Source of the DNA: G965222535 sp965222535
GTDB taxonomy: Bacteria > Pseudomonadota > Gammaproteobacteria > HK1
Direction of reading: 5' to 3'
NCBI GenBank assembly: GCA_965222535.1
Contig: OZ244957.1
Location: 496,001-560,000, forward strand
DNA: 64,000 bases
Positions 24,805-34,244 of the stretch are shown here, in pieces; the stretch's first letter is position 1, and every line of letters begins with the position of its first letter. Below the pieces are notes generated by a model that saw nothing but the letters and a program-made list of their open reading frames with translations, was not told the DNA's origin and did not search any database. The position numbers and the translations under genes are program-made.

Positions 24805-25020
24805 CCTAGCCTGCCAAGCCGACAGGTGAGCGTTAGCGTAGCATGGCTTTTCATAGCCCCGCAGTGCCGCCGAGCGCTCATGCTTTTGTATTGGACAGGA
24901 TTTGGCGGCGGCACAGTGACCTTCAATCGTGGGCGCTGATTGTGAGCGTGCCAGCCCACTTGCTGATACCGGCTGCATCAACCCAATATATGCTTTGGTC
25001 AAAACCCGGCCTCTACATCC

Positions 25021-25424
25021 CCAGAGCGTTCACCCACCCTCGGCCCTGCACGGCGTCGAGGCGAGGGCGCAGGAGATCCTGGGGTTAGGGGTTTGGGGGA
25101 AGGGCGTACCGCGTTTAGGTGGGTTAAACACGCCTGTGTTTTTAATCTTTAATAAGGAGCGCCTAACGGCGCATCGTTCGCTGACCGGCATAGACCGCTC
25201 AGCGGCACCATGAAATTACCGCTGGAGGGTTCTTCTTCTCCGATACATCGGCGCATTGCCAATAGCAGGCTTCCCCCAATACAAACGTCGTTACCCTCCT
25301 TAGACTCCTCAAAATACCGAGCATAGCTCGGCATTTTGAGGATTAAAAATATTAAAGATCCCAGAGCCTTGCCCGAAGCCATCCCAGAGCCCTGCCCAAA
25401 GACCTTCTGAGCAATGGAATCAGA
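25021..25424 (+). repeat. Long R2-type repeat, right copy, abutting the dxs stop codon
   Basis: Near-identical to 20533-20914 except for the hairpin at 25307-25341 (arm cctcaaaataccgagc, loop ata, arm gctcggcattttgagg), whose stem is wholly different, and about 22 extra bp (ttgcccgaagccatcccag) before dxs. It ends immediately at the dxs terminus. Confidence 0.92.
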
Positions 25425-27326
25425 TCAGTCGCTTGACGGCTTGAGATGGTTACTAATAAACCGCTGCACTGCGGCGGCGATCCCAGCGCGGTCAAGGCCG
25501 GCATCGCGCAGCATATCGCTGCGGCTGCCATGATTGATCAGCCGATCCGGGATGCCATGCACGCAGACGCGCCGTTGGATGTTGTGTGCTGCTAGGCATT
25601 CCAGCACCGCTGCGCCGGCACCACCGATGATGCTGTTCTCTTCAAGCGTTACCAGCAAACTGTGCTCGGCTGCCAAAGCCAGCACCAATTCTTCATCCAG
25701 CGGTTTCACATAACGCATATCGGCCACTGTCGCATCCAACCCTTCGGCGATCGGCATCAGCTCATGCAGCAAGGGGCCGAAGTTCATAAACGCAATGCCG
25801 TGACCCTTGCGTCGCACGATCCCGCGCCCCACTGGAATAGCGCTCATTTGCGCCACGACACTTGCCCCCGGGCCAGTGCCCCGCGGGTAGCGTACAACGC
25901 ACGGGCGATCGAGCTGGTAAGCGCTATACAGCATTTGTCGTGTTTCGTTTTCGTCGCTGGGGGTGGCGATCACGATCCCGCTCAAACAGCGCAAGAACGA
26001 TACATCATAGGCACCATTGTGGGTCGGCCCGTCGCCACCGACCAACCCCGCCCGGTCGACAGCAAACACCACCGCCAACTGCTGCAATACCACATCGTGG
26101 ATCAGTTGATCATACGCACGTTGCAAAAAAGTCGAATAGATCGCAAGCACCGGCTTGAGTCCCTCGCAGGCAAGTCCAGCGGCCAGCGTTACGCTGTGTT
26201 GCTCGGCAATCGCAACATCGAAATAGCGCTCCGGGTAAAGCGTTGCAAAACGCTCCATTTTTGAACCCTCGCGCATCGCCGGCGTGATACCGACAAGGCG
26301 CCTGTCTTGCGCCGCTAAGTCGCATAACCAGTCGCCGAACACCTGCGAGTAGGTAGGTGGGGTATTGGGCTTTGCGGGATCCCCCTTCCCCGCCGCCGCT
26401 GGCATCCCGCGGTGTGGCGTGAACGGGACACTGACGCCGTGGTATTTGACCGGATCATCCTCAGCCGGCGGGTATCCCTTCCCTTTGCGCGTAATGATAT
26501 GCAACAACTGCGGCCCTGCGAGCTGCTGCATGTTACGTATCGTTTGCAGCAGCCCCGTCAGGTCATGGCCATCGATCGGGCCGACGTAGTTGAAACCAAA
26601 CTCCTCAAACAGGGAGCTCGGGATCAGCAACCCCTTCATGTGCTCTTCGGCGCGCCGCGCTAACTCCCGCATCGGCGGAATATGATCGAGGATTCTCTTG
26701 CTACCGGCTTTCGCTGAAGCATACATGCGCCCCGACAGAATGCGCGCCAGACGTTGCGCTAAAGCCCCAACACTCGGCGATATCGACATCTCGTTGTCAT
26801 TCAGGATCATTAGCAGCGGCGTTTTCAGCCCGCCCGCATGGTTCAGCGCCTCGAACGTCATGCCGCAGGTCAGACCACCGTCGCCGACCACCGCCACCAC
26901 GCGCCGCTTATCCGACAGCAAGCGCACCGCCTCGGCCATGCCGGTAGCGGCACTCAATGCAGTGCCGGCATGGCCGACGCCGAACGTATCGTAGACGCTC
27001 TCGCTGCGTTTAGGGAACGGTGATAGCCCGTCCCATTGGCGTATGCTCTGGATGCGGTCGCGCCGAGCCGTTAGGATCTTGTGCGGATAACACTGGTGAC
27101 CAACGTCCCAGACAATCCGATCCTCTGGGGTGTCGTAGAGATAATGCAGCGCCGTCGCTAATTCGACGACCCCAAGACCCGCCGCAAAATGCCCCCCCGA
27201 CTGGGACACGCTATCGATCACAAAGCGCCGCAGCTCACTGACCAGTTGCGGCAATTCGTGCGCCGCTAAGCGGCGCACGTCGAGGGGCGAGTTGATCTCC
27301 CGAAGTAAGGCAAAATCAGCTACCAT
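25425..27326 (-). CDS. dxs: 1-deoxy-D-xylulose-5-phosphate synthase
   Basis: 633-residue thiamine-diphosphate enzyme that condenses pyruvate and glyceraldehyde 3-phosphate, the first step of the MEP isoprenoid pathway. Visible blocks are WDVGHQCYPHKILTARRD, FGVGHAGTALSAATGMAEA, the ThDP motif GDGGLTCGMTFEALNHAG with NDNEMSISPSVG, and the transketolase-like AGLVGGDGPTHNGAYDVSFL. Start is ATG 27326 seven nt after GAGG. Its last ~80 bp are duplicated at 20915-20996. It follows cyoE and dat on the same strand, a possible operon. Confidence 0.96.
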   Translation of the reverse strand: MVADFALLREINSPLDVRRLAAHELPQLVSELRRFVIDSVSQSGGHFAAGLGVVELATALHYLYDTPEDRIVWDVGHQCYPHKILTARRDRIQSIRQWDGLSPFPKRSESVYDTFGVGHAGTALSAATGMAEAVRLLSDKRRVVAVVGDGGLTCGMTFEALNHAGGLKTPLLMILNDNEMSISPSVGALAQRLARILSGRMYASAKAGSKRILDHIPPMRELARRAEEHMKGLLIPSSLFEEFGFNYVGPIDGHDLTGLLQTIRNMQQLAGPQLLHIITRKGKGYPPAEDDPVKYHGVSVPFTPHRGMPAAAGKGDPAKPNTPPTYSQVFGDWLCDLAAQDRRLVGITPAMREGSKMERFATLYPERYFDVAIAEQHSVTLAAGLACEGLKPVLAIYSTFLQRAYDQLIHDVVLQQLAVVFAVDRAGLVGGDGPTHNGAYDVSFLRCLSGIVIATPSDENETRQMLYSAYQLDRPCVVRYPRGTGPGASVVAQMSAIPVGRGIVRRKGHGIAFMNFGPLLHELMPIAEGLDATVADMRYVKPLDEELVLALAAEHSLLVTLEENSIIGGAGAAVLECLAAHNIQRRVCVHGIPDRLINHGSRSDMLRDAGLDRAGIAAAVQRFISNHLKPSSD

Positions 27327-27453
27327 CAATGACCTCAAGGAACACGCTCAACCCCCTCAGCGCTCGCCGTCCGCGAGGGGCAACCCAAGGCACCATGCAA
27401 AAAGCGACGAAAAGCCGCGCTAGGCACGGTGTTTTAAAACCGCTGCGGCGATC

Positions 27454-28365
27454 TCACAACCACGCGTTGATCAGCAAATAATGATCAACCATCAGCAGTA
27501 AAAACAACAGGAACAGATAGTGGATCGAATAACGAAACGTGCGCACCGACCAACTGCTTGATGGATTGCGCCAGATATTACCGGCGTGGAAGATAAACAC
27601 CAAACCGAGCACGATGGCACCGCCAAAGTATAACCAGCCGCTCAGCTGCGTAACAAACGGCAGCAGACTGCTGATGAACAACAAAATAGTGTACAGCATG
27701 ATCTGTACGCGAGTGAACGCCACGCCGTGGGTATTCGGCAGCATTGGAATGCTGGCGCGGGCATAATCGTGTCGCCGGTGGATCGCCAGGGCCCAGAAAT
27801 GCGGTGGCGTCCACGCAAAAATAATCAGGAACAACAACAGTGCATGCGCATCCAAGGTGCCGCTAACCGCAGTCCAGCCGAGCACTGGCGGCATCGCCCC
27901 AGCGGCACCGCCAATCACGATATTCTGTGGTGTCGCCGGTTTCAGCAGCACGCTGTAGATCACCGCGTAGCCAACCATTGAGGTGATCGTCAAAATGGCC
28001 GTCAGGGTGTTGACAAACACGACCAACAACAGCATTGACAAGCCGCATAAGCCACAGGCGAAATACACCGCGGCGCGGCGCGGCAGCTTGCCGGACGGCA
28101 GCGGCCTGCCACGGGTACGCGCCATGATTTCATCAGCGTCGCGGTCAATGGCGTGGTTGAATGCGGCTCCAGCAGCGGCAGCAAGACCAATGCCAAGCAA
28201 GCCGAACACCACTTTTGTCGCCGAAGCGAACGCAGCGGGAGACAGGAACATGCCGACGAAAGCGGTGAACACCAACAACACCACCACCTGCGGTTTGCAG
28301 AGTTCCAGATAGCTCCGACAACCCTCCGCCCAAGGTGCCAGTGCGCGGTAACTTTGCTCTGCCAT
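27454..28365 (-). CDS. cyoE: Protoheme IX farnesyltransferase (heme O synthase)
   Basis: 303-residue UbiA-type membrane prenyltransferase that adds a farnesyl group to heme B, giving heme O for terminal oxidases. The Asp-rich NHAIDRDADEIMARTRGRPLP motif and the second AWTPPHFWALAIHRRHDYA motif are diagnostic, with about eight membrane helices. Start ATG 28365 follows AGAGGGG. No oxidase genes are in the window. Downstream of dat and upstream of dxs on the same strand; the prenyl link to dxs is metabolic, not necessarily regulatory. Confidence 0.95.
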   Translation of the reverse strand: MAEQSYRALAPWAEGCRSYLELCKPQVVVLLVFTAFVGMFLSPAAFASATKVVFGLLGIGLAAAAGAAFNHAIDRDADEIMARTRGRPLPSGKLPRRAAVYFACGLCGLSMLLLVVFVNTLTAILTITSMVGYAVIYSVLLKPATPQNIVIGGAAGAMPPVLGWTAVSGTLDAHALLLFLIIFAWTPPHFWALAIHRRHDYARASIPMLPNTHGVAFTRVQIMLYTILLFISSLLPFVTQLSGWLYFGGAIVLGLVFIFHAGNIWRNPSSSWSVRTFRYSIHYLFLLFLLLMVDHYLLINAWL

Positions 28366-28483
28366 GCAATCTACCCCTCTACACAGCGATTGCATTGGGG
28401 GTGAAAAATCCCCCCCAATGGCACGCTGCCCACATCTTGGTGCTGATTGCTGGCGCACGCTTCGGGATGGCGCGCAGTGCTGT

Positions 28484-29341
28484 TCAAGCCGCGGCCTCGG
28501 TCAGCACCATTTCCAAATAGCATTGATAAAGTTGCCTCGTCAGCACCCCGGGCTTGCCATCACCAATGGCGTGCCCATCGATGCTGACGACGGGCATTAC
28601 AAAGCTGGAGGCACTGGTGCTAAACGCCTCGGCGGCCTGCAAAGCTTCAAGCACGGTGAACGCCCGTTCCTCGATCGACAGCTTGCGCTCAGCCGCCAGA
28701 CGCAACACCGCAGCACGTGTAATACCGGGTAAAATGGCATTGCTCAAATGGCGCGTAATGATCGTTCCGCGGTTATCGATGATGTAGGCATTGTTGGATG
28801 AACCCTCGGTGATGTAACCGTCCTCGATCAGCCATGCATCATCGGCACCGGCCTGCAGTGCTTCTTGTTTCGCCATGCTGGCAGCCAACAAAGCGATGGT
28901 TTTTAGGTTGCGCCGCCCCCACCGTATATCGTCTGTCGTGATCACTCGCAGACCGCGCTGGGTAACGGGGTTGTCCAACAGCCGTTTTGCTTGGGTGAAC
29001 ATGATAAGGCTTGGCTGCGCCTCTTGCGGGTAAGCAAAATCCCGATCGGCAACGCCCCGCGTAACTTGCAAGTACAGGATGCCTTCTTGCACTGCATTAC
29101 GTGAAATCAGTTCTTGCTGGATCGCTGGGATGTCGCTGACGGGGATTGGTGATGCCAACTCAAGCTCGCTCATTGAGTACTCCAAACGTGCCAGATGGGC
29201 CGCGTTGTCAATCAGTTTCCCGCGCACCACCGACGATACTTCATAGACTCCATCGGCAAATAAAAAACCGCGATCAAATACCGATATACACGCTTTCCCT
29301 TCGGAGACAAACGCTCCGTTCACATATACCGTGCGTTCCAT
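28484..29341 (-). CDS. dat: D-amino-acid transaminase (class IV aminotransferase)
   Basis: 285-residue PLP fold-IV aminotransferase. It begins MERTVYVNGAFVSEG, with DRGFLFADGVYEV typical of D-alanine transaminases. The PLP lysine is Lys147 in WGRRNLKTIALLA, and EGSSNNAYIID forms the phosphate site. It would interconvert D-alanine and D-glutamate for peptidoglycan. Branched-chain transaminase is less likely given the DRGFLFADGVYEV block. ATG 29341 follows AGAGGAAG; longer in-frame extensions run into unrelated DNA. Confidence 0.88.
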   Translation of the reverse strand: MERTVYVNGAFVSEGKACISVFDRGFLFADGVYEVSSVVRGKLIDNAAHLARLEYSMSELELASPIPVSDIPAIQQELISRNAVQEGILYLQVTRGVADRDFAYPQEAQPSLIMFTQAKRLLDNPVTQRGLRVITTDDIRWGRRNLKTIALLAASMAKQEALQAGADDAWLIEDGYITEGSSNNAYIIDNRGTIITRHLSNAILPGITRAAVLRLAAERKLSIEERAFTVLEALQAAEAFSTSASSFVMPVVSIDGHAIGDGKPGVLTRQLYQCYLEMVLTEAAA

Positions 29342-29482
29342 TAGTTGCTTCCTCTCGATAGCAGATTTTGAGGCCTTATAGCTGCGGGGCACCAGCACCC
29401 AGCAGCCTCTTATAATAGCCGAATAGTCGTGTTTGTACGCGAAAACGCCCCTGACCGCTGGGCGCGATACCAGATAAAGGCG

Positions 29483-29585
29483 TGTCTTATTGAGGGAAGG
29501 ATTATAAATCAAATGGTTATAATCAGCACTGGATGTCGCCCGTTCCCCTAAACCCCCACCTCTTTCAAGATATTTCGAGGTTCCC
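29483..29585 (-). repeat. R1 repeat, minus orientation, divergent
   Basis: gtcttattgagggaaggatt, ataaatcaaatgg, cccgttcccctaaacccc and atttcgaggttccct. Lies between dat and hsp20 and is more diverged than most copies. Confidence 0.7.
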
Positions 29586-29761
29586 TTAATGATGATCGGT
29601 TTCAAGCGTGGCAAACAAGCTCCGCGCCAGATCGCAGGTTTGTTGTTTCATCGCCCGTATCCCTCAGAGCCAGATGACGGCACTACCTGCAATATGCCAC
29701 ACCTTCTCTTGATGCAGTGGTTCTTTCATCGTGCTCCAAGATCGCAGAATTTATCCACTCC

Positions 29762-29790
29762 CTTGAATTCTGATTCATTGAACCCATATA
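29762..29790 (+). promoter_or_regulatory. Sigma-32 (RpoH)-type heat-shock promoter
   Basis: cttgaat at 29762-29768, a 14-bp spacer, then cccatata at 29783-29790. This matches the RpoH consensus CTTGAAA-N13-17-CCCCATNT closely. It lies 50 bp upstream of the hsp20 ATG. The leader contains a perfect gggg-c-agc-g-cccc hairpin (29801-29813) before the AAGGAG site. Confidence 0.75.
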
Positions 29791-29840
29791 AGCTAACATC
29801 GGGGCAGCGCCCCAAGTACCACAAATAAAGGAGAAAATCA

Positions 29841-30287
29841 ATGAATCGTATTGCCTATCAGAATTGGCCGGTGATCCGTCTGCACACCCAACAAAGTGTT
29901 CTGAATCACTTATTCAGCCCGCTTGACGGGTATGAACAAACCAGTGCCGCTTTGCGCTGCAAAGCCTGGGCACCACCCATCGATATACACGAGGAAGCCC
30001 AACGTTATGTTCTGCAGCTCGACGTGCCTGGGGTTGAAGCGAAGGATATTGAAATCACTTTGGAGAGCGGGGTATTGACCATCAAGGGGCGGCGCACGCA
30101 TAACGTCAGCGAAAGCGACAACGGGACACGGTATCTTGAACGCCGTCAAGGCGATTTTCTGCGCCGCGTGAATGTGCCGCAGACGCGGGTGGTCAGCGAT
30201 GATATAACCGCAGATTGCCATAACGGCGTGTTGCAAGTCGTGATCCCGAAGCAGCAGGTATTGCCGAAGCGCATCCAAGTGAATTGA
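29841..30287 (+). CDS. Small heat-shock protein, Hsp20/alpha-crystallin family
   Basis: 148-residue ATP-independent holdase chaperone that binds unfolding proteins. The alpha-crystallin domain spans about residues 45-140: WAPPIDIHEEAQRYVLQLDVPGVEAKDIEITLESGVLTIKGRR is the conserved start, shortened here as PPIDIHEEAQRYVLQLDVPG, and the C-terminus ends GVLQVVIPKQQ. Start ATG follows AAAGGAG. A sigma-32-like promoter lies 50 bp upstream, so heat induction is likely. Confidence 0.93.
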   Translation: MNRIAYQNWPVIRLHTQQSVLNHLFSPLDGYEQTSAALRCKAWAPPIDIHEEAQRYVLQLDVPGVEAKDIEITLESGVLTIKGRRTHNVSESDNGTRYLERRQGDFLRRVNVPQTRVVSDDITADCHNGVLQVVIPKQQVLPKRIQVN

Positions 30288-30423
30288 TGGTTCTGCCAGC
30301 GCATCAAAACCTTGCCCTTCACAGCCGCCAACGGGTTATGATCACCAAGCGCTCGCCACTATCACCATCGGCTGGCTCAAATGATACCGTCATTGCGCAG
30401 TCGGCGGCTTGGATAACGGTGTT

Positions 30424-30482
30424 TGGTTACGGGATAGGGCTTGTTTCGTTTCTCATTGACGATCCAACCCATCCCGTAACCC
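30424..30482 (+). repeat. Inverted repeat upstream of hemJ
   Basis: ggttacgggat at 30424-30434 and its perfect complement atcccgtaacc at 30472-30482, separated by 37 nt. Ends 16 bp before the hemJ start, in the leader or operator region. Confidence 0.6.
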
Positions 30483-30498
30483 GAAGGCTCAAGAGGCG

Positions 30499-30915
30499 AT
30501 GCTGATTCTCTGGATCAAAGCGTTTCATATCGTATTCGTTGTGGCATGGTATGCCGGCCTGCTGTATCTGCCACGTTTGTTTGTTTATCACACCGTGGTT
30601 GACGACAGCATCAGCGACCTGCGCTTTCAAGTGATGGAGAAGCGCTTATTTGCGATCATGGGTATCGGCATGGTGGGGGCGCTGTTTTTCGGCGCATGGT
30701 TGTGGATCGCTGGCAGTTGGACAGGGCTCTGGTTGCCGGCTAAGCTGGCGCTGGTTGCCGGTTTGATTGTCTTTCACCTAATGTGTGGTCGGCTGATGCG
30801 GGCGTTTGCCCATCACAAGAACCATCACAGCCAGCGTTTTTACCGTGTTTTCAACGAAATACCAGCACTGATTTTAATCGCCATCGTGGTATTGGCGGTG
30901 GTCAAACCGTTTTAA
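30499..30915 (+). CDS. hemJ: Protoporphyrinogen IX oxidase HemJ
   Basis: 138-residue membrane protein with four helices that oxidises protoporphyrinogen IX to protoporphyrin IX. Family marks are WIKAFHIVFVVAWYAGLLYLPRLFVYH, with the conserved His and Arg, the MEKRLFAIM block, AKLALVAGLIVFHLMCGR and the terminal FNEIPALILIAIVVLAVVKPF. Length matches the family. ATG 30499 follows AGAGGCG. It precedes yggX by 31 bp and is probably co-transcribed. An inverted repeat lies just upstream. Confidence 0.92.
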   Translation: MLILWIKAFHIVFVVAWYAGLLYLPRLFVYHTVVDDSISDLRFQVMEKRLFAIMGIGMVGALFFGAWLWIAGSWTGLWLPAKLALVAGLIVFHLMCGRLMRAFAHHKNHHSQRFYRVFNEIPALILIAIVVLAVVKPF

Positions 30916-30946
30916 AGCAATGCAGCCGCAGCGGGGAGGCAGAGCG

Positions 30947-31222
30947 ATGCAGCGTACCGTCTATTGCACGATTCTGAAACGTGAAGCGGAGGGGCTAGAT
31001 GAGGCACCCATGCCGGGGGAACTGGGGCAGAATATTTACCACCATGTATCCGCGGAAGGTTGGTCGCAGTTGCTGCAATGGCTGCAAATGTTTATTAACG
31101 AAAACCAACTCACGACCGCCGATCCAGCGAATCTGAAGCAGATCGAAAAACACTTAGAAGCATATATCTTTTCCGATAACCACCGGCACAACCTGCCGGC
31201 GGGCTTCCATCCCAAAGATTGA
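30947..31222 (+). CDS. yggX: Fe(II)-trafficking protein YggX
   Basis: 91-residue cytosolic protein of the YggX family, implicated in iron trafficking and in protecting iron-sulfur clusters from oxidative damage. Conserved parts are RTVYCTILKREAEGLDEAP, the PGELGQNIYHHVSAEGW block with the single important Cys near the N-terminus, and the C-terminal NHRHNLPAGFHPKD-like tail (here DNHRHNLPAGF). Start ATG 30947 follows GGGAGG. Usually next to mutY, here downstream of hemJ; both are tied to iron handling. Confidence 0.93.
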   Translation: MQRTVYCTILKREAEGLDEAPMPGELGQNIYHHVSAEGWSQLLQWLQMFINENQLTTADPANLKQIEKHLEAYIFSDNHRHNLPAGFHPKD

Positions 31223-31286
31223 CTATCTTGGTTGGTGCGCAGTTTATGGTTGCAGCGCTTTAGGACCGCAGACAGCGCTATCCGCC

Positions 31287-33794
31287 TCACTGAATGCGGC
31301 GTACTGTTGGTCGTTGTAACCGCTGATTAAAGGGTTTAGTCATAACAATCAGCAGCGGCAGCAGGGAGAGTGAGCCGAGCAGCGCGACCAGCATCGCCAA
31401 ACCAATGAGGACGCCGAAGTAGATCGTTGGATTAAAATTAGACAGCATTAATACTGAAAAGCCGACAATAACCGTAGCCGAAGTGTAGAGCATGGCTCTG
31501 CCAACAGTGCCGTGGCAAATGCGTACCGTGTGGGCATAGATATGGTTGCTGTCAAACTCTTCACGAAAGCGATAGATATAGTGAATCGCATTATCGACTG
31601 AGATTCCGATGGCAATCGCGGCGACTGTAATCGTCATAAAATCAAGCGAGATCCCCACGATACCCATGAAACCGAGGATCACTACCGCCGCCAGTATGTT
31701 CGGCATAATCGCGATAACCGCAAGACGCAGCGAGCGAAACAGCATCAGCAACATCAGCGCGATGCCGACAAGTGTTGCTCCGAGGGTCTTTATCTGCGAC
31801 TGATAAAGGCTTTGCAGCATATTGTTGTAGAGCACCAGCAAGCCGCTGATTTCAAAATCACCATCGCTGAGGTTGAGCTTACCGCGCAGCCCAGTCTCAA
31901 TACGCTCGATTAACTCGTTACGCTTCAGTTTCGGATCCGAATCACGAATGCGCAATGAAATACGCGCTTGATTATGGGCGATGTTGACATATGGGGATAA
32001 CAACCGCTGTTTGATATCAACTGGCAGAAAACGGTATATCAGCCCGCGTTGCAGACTATCGAATGGGTGCCCGCCGTTGAGCACCTCGCCCGCCCGCAGC
32101 AGCGACACCAGCGATAGCACCTTGCCAACCTCTGGGATCGCATCAAGGAAATCATGCACCTCGCTGATCCGTTTAATTCTGTAGTCGGTAAACCAATAAG
32201 CCTCCTTCTCCTCAAAATCTTCGGTATATTCCAAATCCTCATCTTCCAACAGATCAAACTCCTCATTAACCTCTTCTGCTTCCAGATTAAGCAATATATC
32301 CAAGGTTGTCGTACCGCCTAACTGATTATCAATCAGAGTCAGGCCGCGAAACAACTCGGTGTCCTCAGAGAAATAACTGACAAAGCTGTTTTCTACATTG
32401 AGCCGTCCGATACCAAAGGCAGCGATCACGGTAACAAAAGCGACAACAGTAATAATTGCTTTGCCGTAGCCAAGGGTGATGCGCGCCAATAAGGCATCGA
32501 CTCCGAGTATCGATGCGGCGCGGCGCGGCGCGGCAGCGTGCGGTTGCAGCAGCAGTAAACTGGCGGGAAACAGGGTGAACGAGGTGATGAAGGTGACCAA
32601 CAACCCAAGGCTCATCATCCAGCCAAAATCAACCACTGGCTTGATGCCGCTGAATGCTAGGGAGCTAAAGCCGATTATCGAGGTCAACGTGGTATAGATA
32701 CACGGCCAAAACATCCGTTGCAGGGTTTTGAACACCAGCGCACGATGCGTCTTTGCTACCATCTCGGTGCGCAATTGACGGTAGCGCATCATCAAATGAA
32801 TATTCATCGAAATCGTAATAATCAGCATCAGCGCCAGAAAGTTTGACGATATTACGGTGACCTTCCAGCCCACCAGACCGAGGATTCCGATCATCACCAC
32901 GCCAGCGTAGCAACAGCTCAACAAGGGCAACAGCACCCAGTGCAAGGAGCGGAATAGGATCAGTAAAATAGCGACCAGAAAGACAAACACCCCAACGCCA
33001 AATACCACCAGATCGCTTCGCACAAAACGAACCATGTCATTGGCGATCATCGGCACCCCGCCGAGATGCAAGGTCCCTAAATCATTGAATCCCGCTATCA
33101 CTCCACGGATCCGCTCAATATCGTCCTGACGTTGCTCCCTGAGGTGCTCCGCATACGTTGCATACTGCCCTTTTACATGCTGCAGGTGATTGGCTTGGTC
33201 AGGGCTAAGCCCTCTGAGGCGGCGCTCAATCAGCAATCGATTGCGTTTATGGCGCAGCGACAGAAAATCATCATCCCCCTTCATCGTCAACAGCAACGCG
33301 GTCGTTTTGGCATCTGGACTTATCAGCAACTCTTTGAATAACGGGCTGTTGCGCAACTCCTTTTTGGCTCTTGCCAGATCAGTGCCGGCATCTTCAAGTG
33401 TACGGGAGCTTTTAGCAATCGTGGATAAGCTCGTCTGGTCAACGTTTTCAAGTAGCGGTACATCGAGGATAGACATCACGCTGGCGACACTTTCAATGTT
33501 TTTCAGGGTGTCGCGCAGGCTCTGGAGATGCTGCAGCATCGGTCGCGAAAACAAATCTTCGTGTGGGGTAACGGTGATCGCAAGAATTTCGCTTTCGCCA
33601 TAACGCTCCGTTGACAGCCAGTAACGGTGCAGATCCTCGCTATCCTCCAGTAACAACGAATCAGCCGATGCGTCAATCTGGAAATAGCGCGCTTGCCAAG
33701 CAAAGAAAACAGCACCTGAAAGCAGCACCGCCAAGGTTAGCCATGGGTAATCAAGAATCAGCTTTTGGTACAACCGCGAAACGGATAAGTTCAT
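31287..33794 (-). CDS. RND-superfamily (MMPL/patched-like) exporter
   Basis: About 835 residues with the duplicated layout of MMPL proteins: one membrane helix, a periplasmic domain, five helices, then the same again. The first helical block includes VFGVGVFVFLVAILLILFRSLHWVLLP, and the second ITVAAIAIGISVDNAIHYIYRF. The second periplasmic domain starts with an unusually acidic stretch around residues 505-540 (NEEFDLLEDEDLEYTEDFEE). Substrates of such proteins are often lipids or hydrophobic compounds; none can be assigned here. No membrane-fusion or outer-membrane partner is adjacent. Start ATG 33794 chosen over a GTG at 33806. Confidence 0.85.
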   Translation of the reverse strand: MNLSVSRLYQKLILDYPWLTLAVLLSGAVFFAWQARYFQIDASADSLLLEDSEDLHRYWLSTERYGESEILAITVTPHEDLFSRPMLQHLQSLRDTLKNIESVASVMSILDVPLLENVDQTSLSTIAKSSRTLEDAGTDLARAKKELRNSPLFKELLISPDAKTTALLLTMKGDDDFLSLRHKRNRLLIERRLRGLSPDQANHLQHVKGQYATYAEHLREQRQDDIERIRGVIAGFNDLGTLHLGGVPMIANDMVRFVRSDLVVFGVGVFVFLVAILLILFRSLHWVLLPLLSCCYAGVVMIGILGLVGWKVTVISSNFLALMLIITISMNIHLMMRYRQLRTEMVAKTHRALVFKTLQRMFWPCIYTTLTSIIGFSSLAFSGIKPVVDFGWMMSLGLLVTFITSFTLFPASLLLLQPHAAAPRRAASILGVDALLARITLGYGKAIITVVAFVTVIAAFGIGRLNVENSFVSYFSEDTELFRGLTLIDNQLGGTTTLDILLNLEAEEVNEEFDLLEDEDLEYTEDFEEKEAYWFTDYRIKRISEVHDFLDAIPEVGKVLSLVSLLRAGEVLNGGHPFDSLQRGLIYRFLPVDIKQRLLSPYVNIAHNQARISLRIRDSDPKLKRNELIERIETGLRGKLNLSDGDFEISGLLVLYNNMLQSLYQSQIKTLGATLVGIALMLLMLFRSLRLAVIAIMPNILAAVVILGFMGIVGISLDFMTITVAAIAIGISVDNAIHYIYRFREEFDSNHIYAHTVRICHGTVGRAMLYTSATVIVGFSVLMLSNFNPTIYFGVLIGLAMLVALLGSLSLLPLLIVMTKPFNQRLQRPTVRRIQ

Positions 33795-34244
33795 TAACCG
33801 GCGCACCTCAAGAGCGCATCACAACAAGAGGACGGCAGCATAAAACATGACTTTCTCGCAAAAAGTCCAATTGATCCTGTTTGGGGCATTATAAACGCCA
33901 CACGTCAATTTATAACGGAACTTGGATCCACGTTGTAAGTGCAACCAGTTTGTCTCATCCGCCGACTATTTATGGATCTTAATTTTTTTATATCGGAACA
34001 CCATGCGGTGGCGATCATGTATTGCAGGGCCGTCAGGAATACGAAATCCCCAAGCGGTCGCAACGCGGGAGTGCTCAACGGGACACCGCCACCGCATCTA
34101 CATCACAACCGCTATCGCGCTACGGCAACTGTCGCCCTAAGTGCCTGAGTGCCCGACTGCCGCGGCGCGATAAGAGGGCCTTGTGCACCGCTCGGCACCG
34201 AAGGATCGAGAGTGGCTGACGGGTAACTGCGGCATTCCGTCGCT
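33795..34244. other. Intergenic region without recognisable gene
   Basis: 450 bp between the start of the exporter and the end of rsfS. An AT-rich part (33870-34000) could hold the exporter promoter. The GC-rich part (34020-34244) shows no family match, no R1/R2 repeat and no RNA gene I can recognise. Confidence 0.5.
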
